Positions 14,201-29,200 of a DNA stretch of 64,000 nucleotides are shown here, one piece after another. The DNA comes from Apus apus (lineage: Eukaryota > Chordata > Aves > Apodiformes > Apodidae). Below the pieces are notes generated by a model. The model saw nothing but the letters and a program-made list of their open reading frames with translations. It did not search any database and was not told the DNA's origin. The DNA is taken from the NCBI RefSeq assembly GCF_020740795.1, contig NC_067312.1, forward strand, positions 70,948,905 to 71,012,904. The letters run 5' to 3'. The position numbers were made by a program, and so were the translations under genes. The stretch's first letter is position 1. Each line of letters starts with the position of its first letter.

Positions 14201-17200
14201 GGGAAATCTAAATCAAAGTATATTTCAATATGTAAGTGCACAATCAAAATGCTGGGATCAATTTTTTCATTCTATGTGGAACAATTGTAATTATATTAAC
14301 TATTTAAGTATTTACTGATGTGAGTGAATCTTTCAGTTTTGGTGGTAGTTTTATTATTCTATGAAATGAAAATCTGTACTGAAATCTGATGGAAGACAAA
14401 CTGCGTCTCCTACCTGGAGTAATAAAATCCATAAGGTGAAGACAAAACTCAGTTTTAACTGTAATATGATTAATGCTTCAATAATATTTGATCATTTCTA
14501 TAAATGAGATTAGTGGTTAGAGTAATCCATTCCATGCTTAAGTGTTACTTATAAAAATTAACAGATGCAGACAAAGGTGTACAGAACAGAATCCAGAGTG
14601 GCAAATAAAATTTTGCATTTGAACATGTGTTGTTCTAGATTTCACCTTTGAACTTTATCTGGGTTGTCTATGCAGGGTGAACCACAAAGCAGAAAATTGC
14701 GAGTACGCGCGTCATCTTCTGTGATCTGCACACAGACCTGAGCATGAATTCACCCTTCTGAAGTTTACTTAGGTTTTTGTAAGAAATTTCTTAGCAAGTG
14801 TTAGACTGTCTCCAGCACAGCTCTGGTGTCTGCCATCATAAGGTGGAGGGCATGACATTCTAACAAGTGTCACATGCATGGGGGTGCCATAGTATAGCTA
14901 GTTAAGATGCCGTTACCCTTTCAGAGACTGTATTTGCCACGTGCTTCTGCTGTAGGGTGCTTACATAAGTTCAGTGCTTTTTTATAAATACGTGCAGAAA
15001 ATAAGATAAAAAAGAGGCTGCAGGCAGCTGGTGTTAATTTATATCTAAACATGGCATTCAAATGTTAATTGGGTGAATAAATCTTGTTCATTTTACAGAC
15101 ATGAAAATGTCAGTAGAATAAAACTGTTTATCACAGGATAATGGTTTCTGACACCTAATAAATGCCAAGATGTAGCTGCTTATTGCAAATGTATCAAAAT
15201 ACTCTATTGCTGTTGGCTAAAAACAAATACTCAGGAAAAAATTGACATGCTTATTTTCTAAGTGGTTGACACTAATGTCTTGGCGTAATTCTAACATCAC
15301 AACTTAAAACCTGATGCAGCAATGATGTATAAACGCAGCTCAAGAAAAAATTCCAGGCATGTGGGTTACCAAAATGCAGTATACTTTTTTTGCCGAATTT
15401 TATTCCCTAGATTTTTTCCACTCTCTCACTATGAATTGCATGTATTTATATGTGGTAAGTTTCATGATGTTATTTTGTGGTTTAAAATCTATATTCTCCA
15501 ACCATTGTTTTTTCAAAATTATTTTAACTTCACACCTCACACCTGAAACAGTAAGTTGTTATTCTCAGATGACAAAGAAGAAAGCTGAACAGGGAACTTG
15601 AGATTTATATGCCCTTCAGTCAGGATTTGAGCAATGCTGTTTTGGAGTTAAAGGGGCCAGAAGTGGATCAGTCACATTTTGCTGTTATTTTTTCCATTTG
15701 CTTCCAGATAACCAGTATTTCAGATTTGCAGTCGGTATTCTGTATTAAAAATATAGCATGGTTAAGAGCTTTGACTGTGGGTGTTTTTCTCACCCCTCAC
15801 AGATGGAAGACCTTTAACTCTGGATGAAATATGGAAAAGTGTTCATGCATGTTACCAGGCTCGTCTGCTGGAGGGGCCCTGGGACACTATTACACAGCAG
15901 GTGAGAAACTGCTGGTCCTTTACAAAATTGATGAATACAATGTATGTCTGAATCCTCAATGCCCTTACTCCCCTCCTGGATACAAGTAGAATTTATAGAA
16001 GTCTAACTGAAGTTGTGCTGAGCCAGTTATCAACAATAGTTTTAGTCCTGGATTTTGAAGGGTATGTAGATGTTAACCATTTAAGACTTAATGTGACAGT
16101 ATCTCTCATTGGAAATACTTTTTCAAAGCTTACCCTGAAAAAGCCAGTTTCTGAGTATTCATGGATTTCAGAAAATAAAAAAATGGACCTATTTATATAA
16201 GTAACATATATTAGTGTAACCTTTCACAAATTGTCTATTAATTAAATTACCAAAAAAGATTGTGTGATGTTCAATTATAAATAGACTTACAATCCTTAGG
16301 ATTGAAGGATGAAACATTGGTCTCTCAATGAAATAAGTTGTTGCCAACAAATGTCCTTAAAATCCATAGTTACTGAATGCCATGTTTTACAAGAGGAAGC
16401 AGATTAGTAAACTTTAATATCATTGCCTTATTTTAGAGCTATTCAAATAGCTTTCTTTTAAAGTGGTTTAAAATCACCAGCTCATTCCAGCAACTACTCC
16501 CAGACTTGTGGTGATGGCTCTCTTGAAAATGGTCACCCTGTTCAAGGAAGGTGAGATACGGTTCAGAGCTGAGTTGGTCACTCTGGTGTCTTCCCTCAGC
16601 TCTGGACCACCAGTGCAAGTTGTTACAAAGAATGGAAATTCTCCAGGTGACAATTTTTTATCATCAGGCAAAGATACTAATGTGTCCTTTCTTCCTTCCC
16701 TTTTCTTCCTTGACTGTTTGGTTTTAGCTGTTTCTAGGTACACAGGTCTCTTACCACAGCAGCTGGCACAAGAGGGATGTAACATCATCTGAGTTCTACA
16801 GGTGTTTCCTTAGTTCAACTAATAGAGTTTAATTACAGGATCCTTATTTGTAGATGGTACTCAATCCTGGGAACACATGCAGTGTTCATGTTTTTGCAGC
16901 CATGGCCTATAACTTATAATAGCTGCCTGAGAACCAAGAAAGCATTTGGTTTCTGATGTTTGCTCTGCACGTCTGATTTCCAGTTACGAGTTTGCTGATT
17001 CTTGTGATATATGCTTTTACTTAAAAGTATTAATCATCTGACTTGTCTACTGCGAAATGCAGATGAGAAAATTAGCTTTTAATAGAATAACGTAATATGG
17101 TAGCAAATAACTAATTTTCTGCACAAGAAAGTATTAAGGTTCAGATTTTTGAGTAAAATTTTATGATCTATAGCTGATTCAGATTTGTAGCTAAATCATT

Positions 17201-20200
17201 ACTGTTTCTGCAGAAAGAGGCAGAGGATTAAATTAACTTTGCTTTCACTGTATCCATCTTCTGCCATTCTTAGCTGACAGAGACCAGTAACCCTGTGGTC
17301 AGATGCTAGGTATTCTTTAGGGCTGACATCTTTGGTATTTCTCAGCTGAGCTGTTCTGGCTAGTGGTTTGTTTGTATTTCCACCTGCAAAAATGTACAGA
17401 AGAATCTGCCATGTGCAGTTCAGAAGTGGTGTGCCTCCTCTGGGCTCATAGTATAGTGTGGCCTGAAGCCACCTTCAGGCTCCTCTGTAGAAACCACAGT
17501 CTCCTTCTGTTCATCTGCAAAGCACTGCAAGAACTGACAGCTCTGTAAAGGTAACAGATCCTAATGCAATACTACTGAGAATAAAGGATAAGCATTATGT
17601 TTGGCATGGATAAAATCAGACTGGTGGAAGCCAAAGGGAAATCCAGGTCACTCCCACCCAGAGATAATTTTTGCTTCTTGAGGAGCAGTAACATCAAACT
17701 GTCCTGCATCGAGTAACTATAGAAGTGTGTGAGATACATACACAGACACAGACTTGCAGAAACAGGTTTTATGGGGTGTAAAATGTGTGGAGTGCTGAAC
17801 CTGTTGTCTGTGTGACACCCCTCCAGAGGCGGGTCAGCTAATATGAGTTGTGACAAACACAAAACAAGATGTAAGGAGAAACATTTTGGAGAAAAGAGCA
17901 GTTATGGCAGCGAAACAGTATTGAACATAACATTCAATTGAACAAGGATATTGCCAAGTTAAACTCTTTATCCTAGGGTAATACAGACTGGATCCCGGGC
18001 TGATAGCACAATACTGGAACTGCTGGCAGGTAGCAGAAGCCGGAGAAGTTAAGATCATCCAGCAATCCCATTACATAATTTGGAATTACTTATTTCTGTG
18101 CCATTTCTGTATGTGTCTTCTCCCTGAAGACCATGTTCCTGTGGCTCAAGGCTGTTGAATTCCACTGACTTCAGTGAGGTTAGCCTGCTTTACATCAGTG
18201 TTGAGCTTGGTCCAATGGCCCCAGTTGCATTCCTGGGTTGGAAATGTACTTTCCCAAATGGCTGTAAGAGAAAGCCTCTGGGAAAACAGCTTTAAGAGGT
18301 CTACGGTTTTCATTTTAGATGAAAGCAGAAAGGCATCTGGCAGTGGGGGTGCATTTGCTTATGGTCACTCTGTCAAGTGATAAGAAGACAAAGGAGTCCA
18401 TGTTTTGTGGAAGTGTCCATCTCTGGAGCTGAATCAAAGCAGGGGAAAGCACCAGTACAATTAGCAGTGTCGACACTTGTATTTTCAGCGCCAGCAGCCA
18501 GTGGTGCAACAAACACTTCCCCTTGTAAACTCAGAGATGTGTATGCCAGTCCAAACATAAAACAACAGTAAAAACCAGAGTATTCTCAAAGGAATTATGA
18601 AAAATAATAAAAGCATAACTGTAAGCAATAGCCTGCAAGGCTCAGATAAAAATGAGAGTTAGGTTTTTCCCCCTCAAATTAGTCAGGGATCTGAGCTGAA
18701 ATACAGAGTTTTCTCTTCCTTTTCTGCTTTTCTGCTGACCCATTTTGTTATGTGGGTTAGGCTTTGCCTGCAGGGACACAGATTGTATAATGCAAATCAC
18801 TGGGCAAACTCACCAAATCAGGCTTGAACTCTCAGTACACATGAACAGCAGAGAGAAGAGGTTTAGGATTTTGCTCCAAAATGGATACAAATTTTAAATT
18901 CTATACACAATCCACCACTGGGAAGAAAAACAGAGCTTATGACTGTCTGTGCATAATGATACTGAAGTTTTAACAATGGCAGGTTTTGCACTTTGATTAA
19001 ATAGTTGGTAGGTAGGAAAAGAAGTTCATACTGACTTTTTTTTTCTCCCAGCTCTAGGATCTTATTAATGATTTTAGACTTATGTTCCATATATTTTATG
19101 AAATGTGGGTGCCATGACTGTCTACATTTTTAATATAACTGTACTATCAGGAGCTGAGATACTGCCTAAGCTTCCAAGAATTTAGCTTTTTGGCAATACA
19201 TTGCCAAAACCAAAATTTATTTAAAATATCTTTAGTTACTTTCGGTTGTTGTGGAAAGTGACATTCATTTTCAGAGACACCTTCTTCAGATACTTTTTAC
19301 TGACTGGATTATTTTCATTGCAAAAAGCAGAAGTCAGCTAGTTATCTTCTCATAAATGCATTAATATGATAAGGTTGCTTAGTATCTTATAATGATAATT
19401 GATAAATGGTGATGATTTAATTGCACTTCCTCTAGTAATAATCTTAAAATGCTCAAATGAAGTTCCTATGATTGGCTTTCTTCTGAGTTAAATCTCCCTG
19501 GAGTCTTCAGTCATCCCTTTTCTACATCCGATGATAACTTGCTTTAGCTGTTTTAAATAATACAAATCAATTACAACACACAGCTGTTTAACAAAACTTC
19601 TAAATGTTGCTACAGGTCTCTGTGGGTATTTCCTGATGGCTTATAATGACATCAATTTAGCACACCTGGTAAGATCTCTGTGAGCTAGAAGTAGACTAAT
19701 TCTGCAATGACAGGAAAATTAAGGATTATTTATGGATTACTGTTGCATTTCAGAACCGTTGCCAGCTGTGATTTTAGCTTCTTTTTTCAGAGTCAGAAAT
19801 GGAACTGTGGACATTGCATGCTCATCTCCTGAACAGTTCACTTGTAACTTGGTGAGCGCTTTTGAGGATATCCTGTATTAGTTATTTCCCTCTACACATC
19901 CTAGAGAAAAGAATGCCTCCACCTTTTTGAATTAATAGATCCTAGAAATGTGCTCTCTTATGAGCGCTCTTCCATGTCTTTGTAGCCTTTTCTGAACTGC
20001 AGACAGTCAGAGCTTTCCTCATTTGTCCCTCATCTGAATTTTATCTTTCATCTTGATTTAGGATGGAATCCAGTCCTGCATTCACCCATACTACCATGCT
20101 GGATTACCCTCCAGGTTCCTCCAGCTGCCAGCCCTGGTGTTTTTCCTGACTACATTGCTTTTTAAAACTACTTATTAAGCCAGTTATATATCAGCCTTAA

Positions 20201-23200
20201 GGGCAAATAAGTGATCTAGGTGTTTAGAAAGGAGCAGGAGGAGAAAAGACAGATCAGTCAGACTGAAAGAAGTTGCAAAAAGGATGAGTGTAAAAATAAC
20301 TCCAAGGGTCCTGGAGAGCTCTCAAATAGTAGAAAACAAAAGAGGATGCATTCTCCAAAAACTGAAGCAAACGTGTCCAACTAAAAGGAAGTTACAGTAA
20401 ATGGGAAGAAAGGAATTCTTTTCTAGGAAAAGAATGATGACTTAAGTCGTTGGGGTAATGAATGGCAGCAAGAGAGACATGCATTTCTTTCACAAGTACT
20501 CTGATATTCAGCATGTCCAATACAGTTTTAGGTAAATACATGGGGGTATTGTGTAAAACAGGTGAAACATAATGCTCCTTCTTTGTGTAACTGAACAGAA
20601 GGTGTTAGATACTAAAATCTAGGCATGATATACCAGAGGCATAGTTAAGTTGGCAGTAGTCCAAAATGCCATGGTCCAGTGCTTGATGATGGGGCAATTT
20701 GAAAAGAAAACAACACAACAAGGAAAAGTTTCAAAAACAGAGAGTAGGGAATAGAAATAAAACAAAGTGGGAGACATCTTCCTGAGTGCAAAGGTGAACA
20801 TATTTTACCACATGGTAGTGTATGATTTAACAACTAGGAATTTAAAAAGCAAGGATAAGTAAAATTTAGTTAATCTGTAAAGTCTACACTTTACATTTTA
20901 CCTTTTTTGAAATCTCTCCCAACATGAACGGGAGATAATGAAGCAGCAGTCACCATATGGTTGTAGCCAGAACTTCAGACTGTGTGATATTTGGTCCTTG
21001 ATGTAGAATTTGGAAATACAGAGGCCGTAAGCACCTGAGAATATCAGATTTTCTCTAATTTTTAGAAACTGTCTTTTCAAAGTTATGACCTGGTAATCAT
21101 GAAGATTTAAGGGCATAATAACTTCACCAGATACTATATACACCCTTCTATATAAGTTATATTAATTATTGCATGCAGCAGTAAAGCTACTTTGACAATG
21201 TGTGTCTAATAGCCAAGATTTTAAGTAATAATTGGACTATTTAAAAACATACATTAAAAAATGAACAGAGATGCTCAGCTTTTTTAGTGAACCATAGTTA
21301 CGTTTTTCCAGCTGTAAGATCACTCATTGTCTCTGAAAAGTTGTTGAGATTAGTCTTTAAGACAGAAGAGTGGCTATGGAATAGGCATTGGCTGTGCATG
21401 AATTTTCATTCAGGTGTGGCTGTGTGTTCCAAACCTATTTTGAAGTACCTGCATCAAGGACCAAGACAGTAGTGTAATCTCCACATAGAGCTAAGTCATT
21501 GTTTTCTGCAGAGAATGTGAATCAGTGATACCTACCGTCACCTACTAGAAGGTAAAATGAGACCCGTTTTTTTCCTAGGCACCTTACGAAATTTGTTTAA
21601 GAAGAATAGAATATTTGTCAGATTGGGATAGAGGGTAAAGACACTAGTAATTTTTCATCTTTTTGTTGCCCTGATGGATATTTATAACAGTGTATACAAA
21701 GCAGAACAACTTAAAAGAGGGGAAAGCAAAGCATTCCTGCCTCAGAGTACCATGTAGGTCAGAAGTGAACTCTCCTAGGAAGTCAAGAGATTAAATCAAG
21801 CAGAAAAGAAATTTGAATCTAGGCCTCTTGAGTCTACAGTGAGTTCTCTACTTGCTTGCAGAGTAAAGGGGGTATAGCTGCCTTCTTTTTGATGTTTGGG
21901 CAGGACCTGCTTTGGCAGGCATGCTGCATGAATGCCTACGGGCTGCCTGCATTGCTGTCACAGGCATACTCTGGGAGTTGTATCAGTGCATACACCATAA
22001 ATTAAGCACCTTTTCAAGATGCAGTTGTTCATATACATGCCCAGAGACAGAAATGTGGGGGTTTTTCCTGTGGGGAGACACAACACTGAGAAACTTGTGT
22101 TTCTAAGACTACAATGGAGCTGAGTAATAATTTTATGAATTTTAGGTACAGGCCCTTGAGCATAAGTTCCAAAGTCCAATTTTGATTGTTATCATTTTGC
22201 AAATCCATGTCTTAGTTATTTTTTTCCTGTGTGGAAGCAAATTAGCTAGAGAATTTTAAAAGCTGGTGGATGAACCTGATCAGAATCAGTAACAAATATC
22301 ACAAAAAAAATTGTTTTTAACAGTATGGTGATGTCATAAAGCTTGACCTTTGCCTGAGAAAACAGTCATAAACACAATCAAGTATATGTGCTAAGGCTTT
22401 ATCAATGCTTTGTGATGATGGAGTGTAAAATCAAACACCCAAGGATAGAAGTTGAATTGCATTGTTACAGGAGGCTCAACGTTTTAAAAACTGCCCAATA
22501 AAACAAGTATTAAAGCATGGTAACTTGAAGGTCCTGCAGAAACAGTCTAGAAAACTAATCTGTGATTCAGGGCTGTGAAGGATTATGGAAGTTACAAAGC
22601 ACATGTCCATAGATCCCGACCCATACTGCCCCTTTTCAATCAAACCTGTTAAGGTGCGGATACTTCTGTAACCAAAATGTGTCTCAGAGCTGGGTGTGCA
22701 GGGTGCTCCCTGCAACGACCGGAGTGGACGTGTTTTACGTGTGACATCTTGATTCTGATTTGCCAACAATAAATCAGCATTTTGCTTGTTTGGCTTTTCT
22801 GCCACTCTGGATGTCTGCTTCCAGAAGACGGCAAAAACCTTCTGGATTCTTAGGAATGAGCAGTTTCCTGTGGTCACACGTATTGCTTTATTCTGCCACT
22901 CATCTTCTCATAAAACTTTTTCCTGAGCCTCTCATCATGGCACTGCAGAAAAGATAAACCTTATTCTCTAACTTAAGAATAGCTATGTTGGAAAATAGGC
23001 TTTTCTTCAAAGTTTATTTCTCCTTTGGTGTGTTCCTGCTGTTCTATAACCTTGAATATGAATTCTTAAATACATTATTCTCTATGTGGTGGTCTCTTAA
23101 AAGATCTTCCACAGTGCTTCAGCTCTTAGCTTAAAGACTCACCTTCTGTAAATCTTAAAAAGTTGTGGACTGTGGAAACCAATTCTTGTTGTGTGAGGAG

Positions 23201-26200
23201 TGAAGGCAGTTTTGCTGCTTGCTCTCTGCATTGTTCCTGTATCTTCAGGTGTAGGCCATTCAGCTCTTTTCTGAGTTCTCATCTACAATGGATAAAGCTG
23301 TATCCGTTTGCTAATAGCGCTTTTACTACAAAAAGGGGTGAGTAAGCAACTCTGTCCCACAAGGTACTCATCTTAAGTTTCAGAACAGTAAATGATAAGA
23401 AATTCTCCAGTGTCCATTTTCTTCTCAACATTTATTTCTCTTGTTTCATAGAATCATAGGATGGTTTGGGTTGCAAGAGACTATGAAGATCATCTAGTTC
23501 CAACCCCCCTGCATGAGCAGGGACACCTCTCACTAGATCACATTGCTCAAGGCCCCTTTTTCATTAGAAGATCTGAATTAGGTGTTTTTCTTCTGTCATT
23601 TGATACTTAGCAGGTAGTTGTCATATCATCTCTGTTATATTTCTGTTCTGTCGCATAAAAAGTAGTCAGCCAAACCTAAACTACCCAAATATCAGTACAC
23701 AACTGCACTATTTCCATATTAACCCAGAATCTCCTGTTTTTCAGTGTGTAGGTAAGAATCTGGAAGGCGTGTTCTTCATAGTACTTCAGTCCTGTCCATT
23801 ACGTCACTTAATTTATAGCAGTGTTAACATAAAAATCAATAAACATTACTTCTAAAATGTCAAGGATGTTAATGGTGTGATTTAAAAAAGGAGAAACATT
23901 CAAAACTCTGAACAGAACACGTTGATACAGTGTTGTAGAGTCACATCTTGCTGAAACTGTGGTAGGAAGGATTTAAATCATTATGGCTCAGTCATCTTGA
24001 AAAATGTGTGGAGGTAGCTATTCTTAGACATACAAATCTTTCTTGCCATATTGTGGGATTTTACTAAGTGGGGGATGCTGTATACAGTGTATCTTAACAG
24101 AAGGTTGCTAAGATCCCTCTTAAATCATTTTGAGTCATATCAACAGTTGCTATGGATCCCCTGCTAATATTTTTGGAAAATTATGAGAACAACTTCCTGA
24201 GGAAAGGGAGTCGTACCGGTATAGATTGAAAAGCTATTTTGCAGGGGAAAAAAAAATCTAAGAATGGGTGGTTATTTATCTGCAACTAAAATGTTCTGTG
24301 CTGTATTGAACTTACATGGTTTAAACCAAGCAGCAGTGTTGTGCAAGTTAGCAGGTAGGTTTTATTTTAAAACTAAGCATTAATTAATAATGTATAACTG
24401 CCCTACAGTTTAATAATGCTTTTCTCAGTAAGACTTCATGCCCATAAACCTAGTCTTGCTAATTTCTTAGGAGGAAAAGACCTAACAGTGGACCAGTACT
24501 AAATGATGTAGGGTAAATAACAGAGGCTTAACGGATAAATTCCATGCAGAGATAAAAAGCAGTAGGAGGATCTTTGCCATTTCTGGAGCACAATTCAGGA
24601 TAGATGTTCAAGTCCTGGTACTGTTGTTACTTTAATCGATCAGTTATTCAGAAATGAAGATTCAGTAATATTTTCAACCCACATTTGTAATTAATTGAAT
24701 TAAATACAATGTTATAGTGTTTAATCCCTTTATTCTTTTCTACTTCTGTAGAAAAACTGTTTCTGTGCTACAGATTGCATATACCAATGGTTTATCTAGC
24801 ACTGGCTTTGCTTCCACATAGCTTCCTAAGCAGAGATATTGTGGAAGAAGTTGTAATAGCATGTTTCCCTCCCTGGTCTGCCATTGCTTCTTTTGGGCTG
24901 AGATGGATTGCACTTCTGTCTATCCACTACAATGATGTCTGACAATTCGCTGCTGGCATGAAGCTGGTTACTGAACGTTCCCACCTCAGTGAATGTTTTT
25001 TTGGTGAAAAATCCTAAAATGTGCAACAAATTGATTGCACAATGTGACAGAAGTGGACATCATACATGGCACATTCAGTTCTGCTTGAAAGGCAACTGGT
25101 ATGGTCACAAGGCATTGAAAACTTGATAACAATTTCCCTTCTTGTTTTCTGCATTAAATGCTTTTGGTCAAGCTCTTTGGCATTTTTTTTTGTTTGTTTG
25201 TTTTTTAAATTAAAAAAGCATTATAAGTGCCCTTTAAGTGGAAGTTGAGTATCTATGTTAACAGAAAGTAATTTATGCTTAAGCACCTGTGCTCTCAAGT
25301 TCTGGAAGCAGATGGTATCAGCAGTTCAAAAGAATTTAGACAAATTCATGAGACCAGTTGTCCATAAATGGGTGTAAAATTACCAGGCAGGAATGTGTCC
25401 TCCATCATCCTTGATAGAGCAGATAGGCTGCAGAAGTGCAAGGGGAGTGAGCCACAGAAAGAGGCCTGCCTCATATTCCCCCAGAAGAGCTTTTCCAACT
25501 ACTGCTGTTGGAGGTAGGTTGCAGTGCTAGGTGGAAGATGAGTCCAATCCAGTCAGACACTCCTCTGATTTTTTATAGAGCAGTCTGAAGTTCAAAAAAG
25601 AAAGTGATTTTAGCCCATTCATCCAAGGAGATGTCTTTATTCCATATACTCAGACTTGTGTATGAAGCAGTATACAATCTCCAGGAACCTTTGAAGCTGA
25701 AAGTCAACTAGAGCTCCTTTTTAGCTCTTCTTTTTGTGTACTGTATTTTTGATTGCATAGCAGCAGTATAAGGAGAGGGACCACACAGAATGCCCCTGCT
25801 GAGTGTGAGCTATGGCTCCTGTAGAAATGGGAGGTTAAAGCTTCCATAACAAGAGAGCTCTCAGAAGAAAGCTCAGTGTTTCAGTCCTGTGTTGACCAAG
25901 ACAGTGATGTGATCAGTCTTATCTAAACTCCAAATACCACTTTCATTGAACATTTACCTGCAGTACTGAAATGGGCACTAGCTTTGCAGGGGACAGTTGC
26001 ATTGTGCTTCTGGCATCTTCTGTTGGCCACCTTTGTTGTGCTGGCATTTGCAGTTCTGGTGGTTGCTAATCCCTTTTCAAACCTCTGGCTCTGCCGTGCT
26101 GCATATAGACATCCATTGGCAGAACTGGCCTTTAGGTGGTACAAAGTTTGCAGCATTATGTTGAGTCTGTCATTGGAGAATCACCATGAGTATTGACAGC

Positions 26201-29200
26201 CCTACAGTGTCTCTGCAAGAACATTGTATATTCAGTTTTAATAGTGATTCAGAACACTTGGTCCAACAAATGTTAGTTCAGATTATAGGTAATACAGATG
26301 CTTTGACTGGAGGTGGAGAGCACAGGCATCAGCTGCTACAGGGAGAGATGATGAACACAGGAAGTCTTCCCTTGGTCTGAACTCAAAATGAGGGTTGAGT
26401 CACACTTCTGTGGGCACATCATTACCTCCTTATATTTAATATAGTTAAATTGGTGTTCTAGTGCTCTGCTGCAGCAGAAATTTGTTTCTTATTATTACCT
26501 TATGGTAATAATCTGTCTTGTGACTGTTAACAGCTATCAGTCCTGCTACCTGCTTGATGTACTGTAAAGAGGAGGTAAAAATATATGCCATCCTCTTTGC
26601 TGGTTACAATATTTTGAATTCAAAAGTCTTAGCAAATGGCTGTTCCCAATATCTTTTTGTCCAGGAAATCCTGGTATTATAGAACAAAACCTTTTGGGGC
26701 ACATTTGTCAAATGCCAGTATGGAATTTTTTTTCTTAACGTAGCATTTTTAAATCAGAGTAGGAAATCTGTTTCCAGTGTCTTTTCCATACTTCCACAGC
26801 TTGTTGGATCTTTCAGTTTTGTACCTTAGATGAATCTCTTTAAGAACAGATTTTAAATAGTAATTAATTAAGACTATATGCTTCAAAACTAAAATGATGA
26901 CAACTGAATTAATCCTATTTTGGCAAGCAAGGAAGAAGAATCATCTGTTTATTTTCTTAGAAAAATGGCTGAGATGCCATTTCTTGACAATATAACTATG
27001 GACCTGCCAATTTTTAACTGTAAAGTTTTCTTAAAGAATCCTAAATGCAGCTTACATGCCTGTGACAAATTTCAGCTTTAAAAACATAGTTTTGTCTGAG
27101 CGTCACCTAGTGCTTTGATTCCTCTTGTTCTTAAAGATTTTGAACCTTACTTGTTGCATCTATATATTGAAATATAAAAAAATATATAGCAATATAAAAA
27201 TGTAAGTGTATAAATACAAGAAATGTTGACTATTTTTCATTAATGTGCTTGTTGTGCATTATCTCTTAGGTATGCCCCTCAAGGATACTGCGTTAGCTAT
27301 TAAATAACTTTTCAAAAATAATAAAATTGTAAGTCATAAAAAAGAATCACTACCCCTTCAAAACCATAAATATTCTAGAATCAGACACATAAACTGTTTT
27401 GGGGGATGAAATGTCAAATTGGTTTTGGTCATGTATCCTGTAGTATGAAGTATTATAATAATAAGTTAGCTCTGCACAAAAAGTGCATATGCACATCAGA
27501 TCTTAAGGCAGTGGTTGTTATCATTGTCCTAGTTACAGAAATCACTATGTGAAGAGTATATTTATTTTTGAATACACCTAAAATAAGAATGTCCTAAAGA
27601 TGTAAAGTAAACTAAAATACAACAAAAATTTCCATCTGTCACCTTTGAAAACGCTTTACTTCTGAGCAACCAGCTTTGTCTGTGGCTTTGTAACTTTCAC
27701 TGTGCATTATGCAAGAAAAATAAAGCTGTCTTCAGAGATCACGGAACAGTATTGTTCCTGTTTTGGATGCATCCTGATAGTTCTGGTAGCTTTAAAAATG
27801 GAAAAGCAAGATTGATGTTTTTGTGGCATCAAACTGTAGACATATTCAGCCGTCACATTCAGCAGAAGCCGCAGCTGTCAACGTTAAGTTGCAATAAGTT
27901 AGCAAAATAGATGTGATGTGTGCGTGGAGCATGGTGGTCAGAGCTCTGTCTGAAGGAGATGGTTTTATTGCAAGCTGTAGTCAAGAGGTGGCATGCAGGC
28001 TGTGACCAGCCAGCCTTCATGACATCAGCAAGATTTTAAGGTGTCCTTTGTGAAAAGGTATGTATGATTTTGTGCAATGAAGAGTTTGCTTCTTAAGAAC
28101 CTGCATTTCCACCTTCATGGCAATAATGGATTTGAAACAGCAGGTACAAAACTGTAGGTGTGGTTCATCCTACAGAAATGCTGGCTGCAGTAAGGGTACT
28201 TGTGTGTTTGTGTTGTAGGATATGCCAAAACAACTCCATTTACCTCAGAAAAACTTAGCTGTTTGATTAATTGCCTCTTTAGCTTGGACTTCATATTTCA
28301 TGAAAGAAGGATAGGATCCTGCTTAGTTGGCTGTGTGGGGTTAGTAGTAGTAAAAGTATTAATAAAAACTTAAGTTAGTTGGCATGTCTTTTGAAATACA
28401 CAGGGTGCAGATGCATTAAATCATAAGGGTAATTTCAACTGGTTGTCTGCAAAGGGGAACTTGACGTAAATCAAAATCCCTCTGCAGCCTTCTCCTCCAA
28501 AAAGAAGTTCAATAATGACAGAAATTTGCCCTTTTTGGTCTAGTTTGCACTTCTTTGTCTCATCAGGGTCCCTTCAAGTTTTCCCTTGCTCAGTGCCATT
28601 GCAGATTTACTTTGATTGTCTAGGAAAATGCAGAACAGTGGTGGTTGCACTTTCATAGTAATTCCTCAGCCCCCATTACAGACGGAAGTAGGTTGTTTCA
28701 TCTTCAACAAGCTTAACAGTGGGAGCACTTCTCTGGGTTTTACAAGAAAGTTACAGACACTTTCCTCAATTATATCTCAGGATATAACTGAGCTTCTGCT
28801 TGTAAACTGAAATCAACCCAACTATAGGTATGTTAGCTGTCCCAGGTAATAAACTGCATCCCATGCCCACTGGGATAAATGGCATTTTTGGAGCTGATGA
28901 GGTTTTTTGCTATTACAGCAAGCACATTTCTTTCAACAGCCATTTTGCCCTCTCTGAATTTTTTTTTAATAATAATTTCTCTGTGACCAATGCCAATCCT
29001 ATTATTAAAACATTACTTTTATGACATGGCTGCATTAATAGAAATGTTGTGACCTATGTCAGTGGGATGGAGAAGCCCTGTGCAATTAGTATCCTAAGAA
29101 CAGCTTTATTACTATGATCTGTACCTTTCATCAGGGTGATAGAATTTCAGTGTGTAATTCCAGTTCCTTGATGCTGCATCTGCAACATTGTGATTCCACA

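Noticed and set aside
27660-27740. mRNA-3'-end-like sequence with AATAAAGCTG
   Set aside because: No coding sequence precedes it and no poly(A) tract or target duplication follows. AATAAA is frequent by chance in AT-rich introns.
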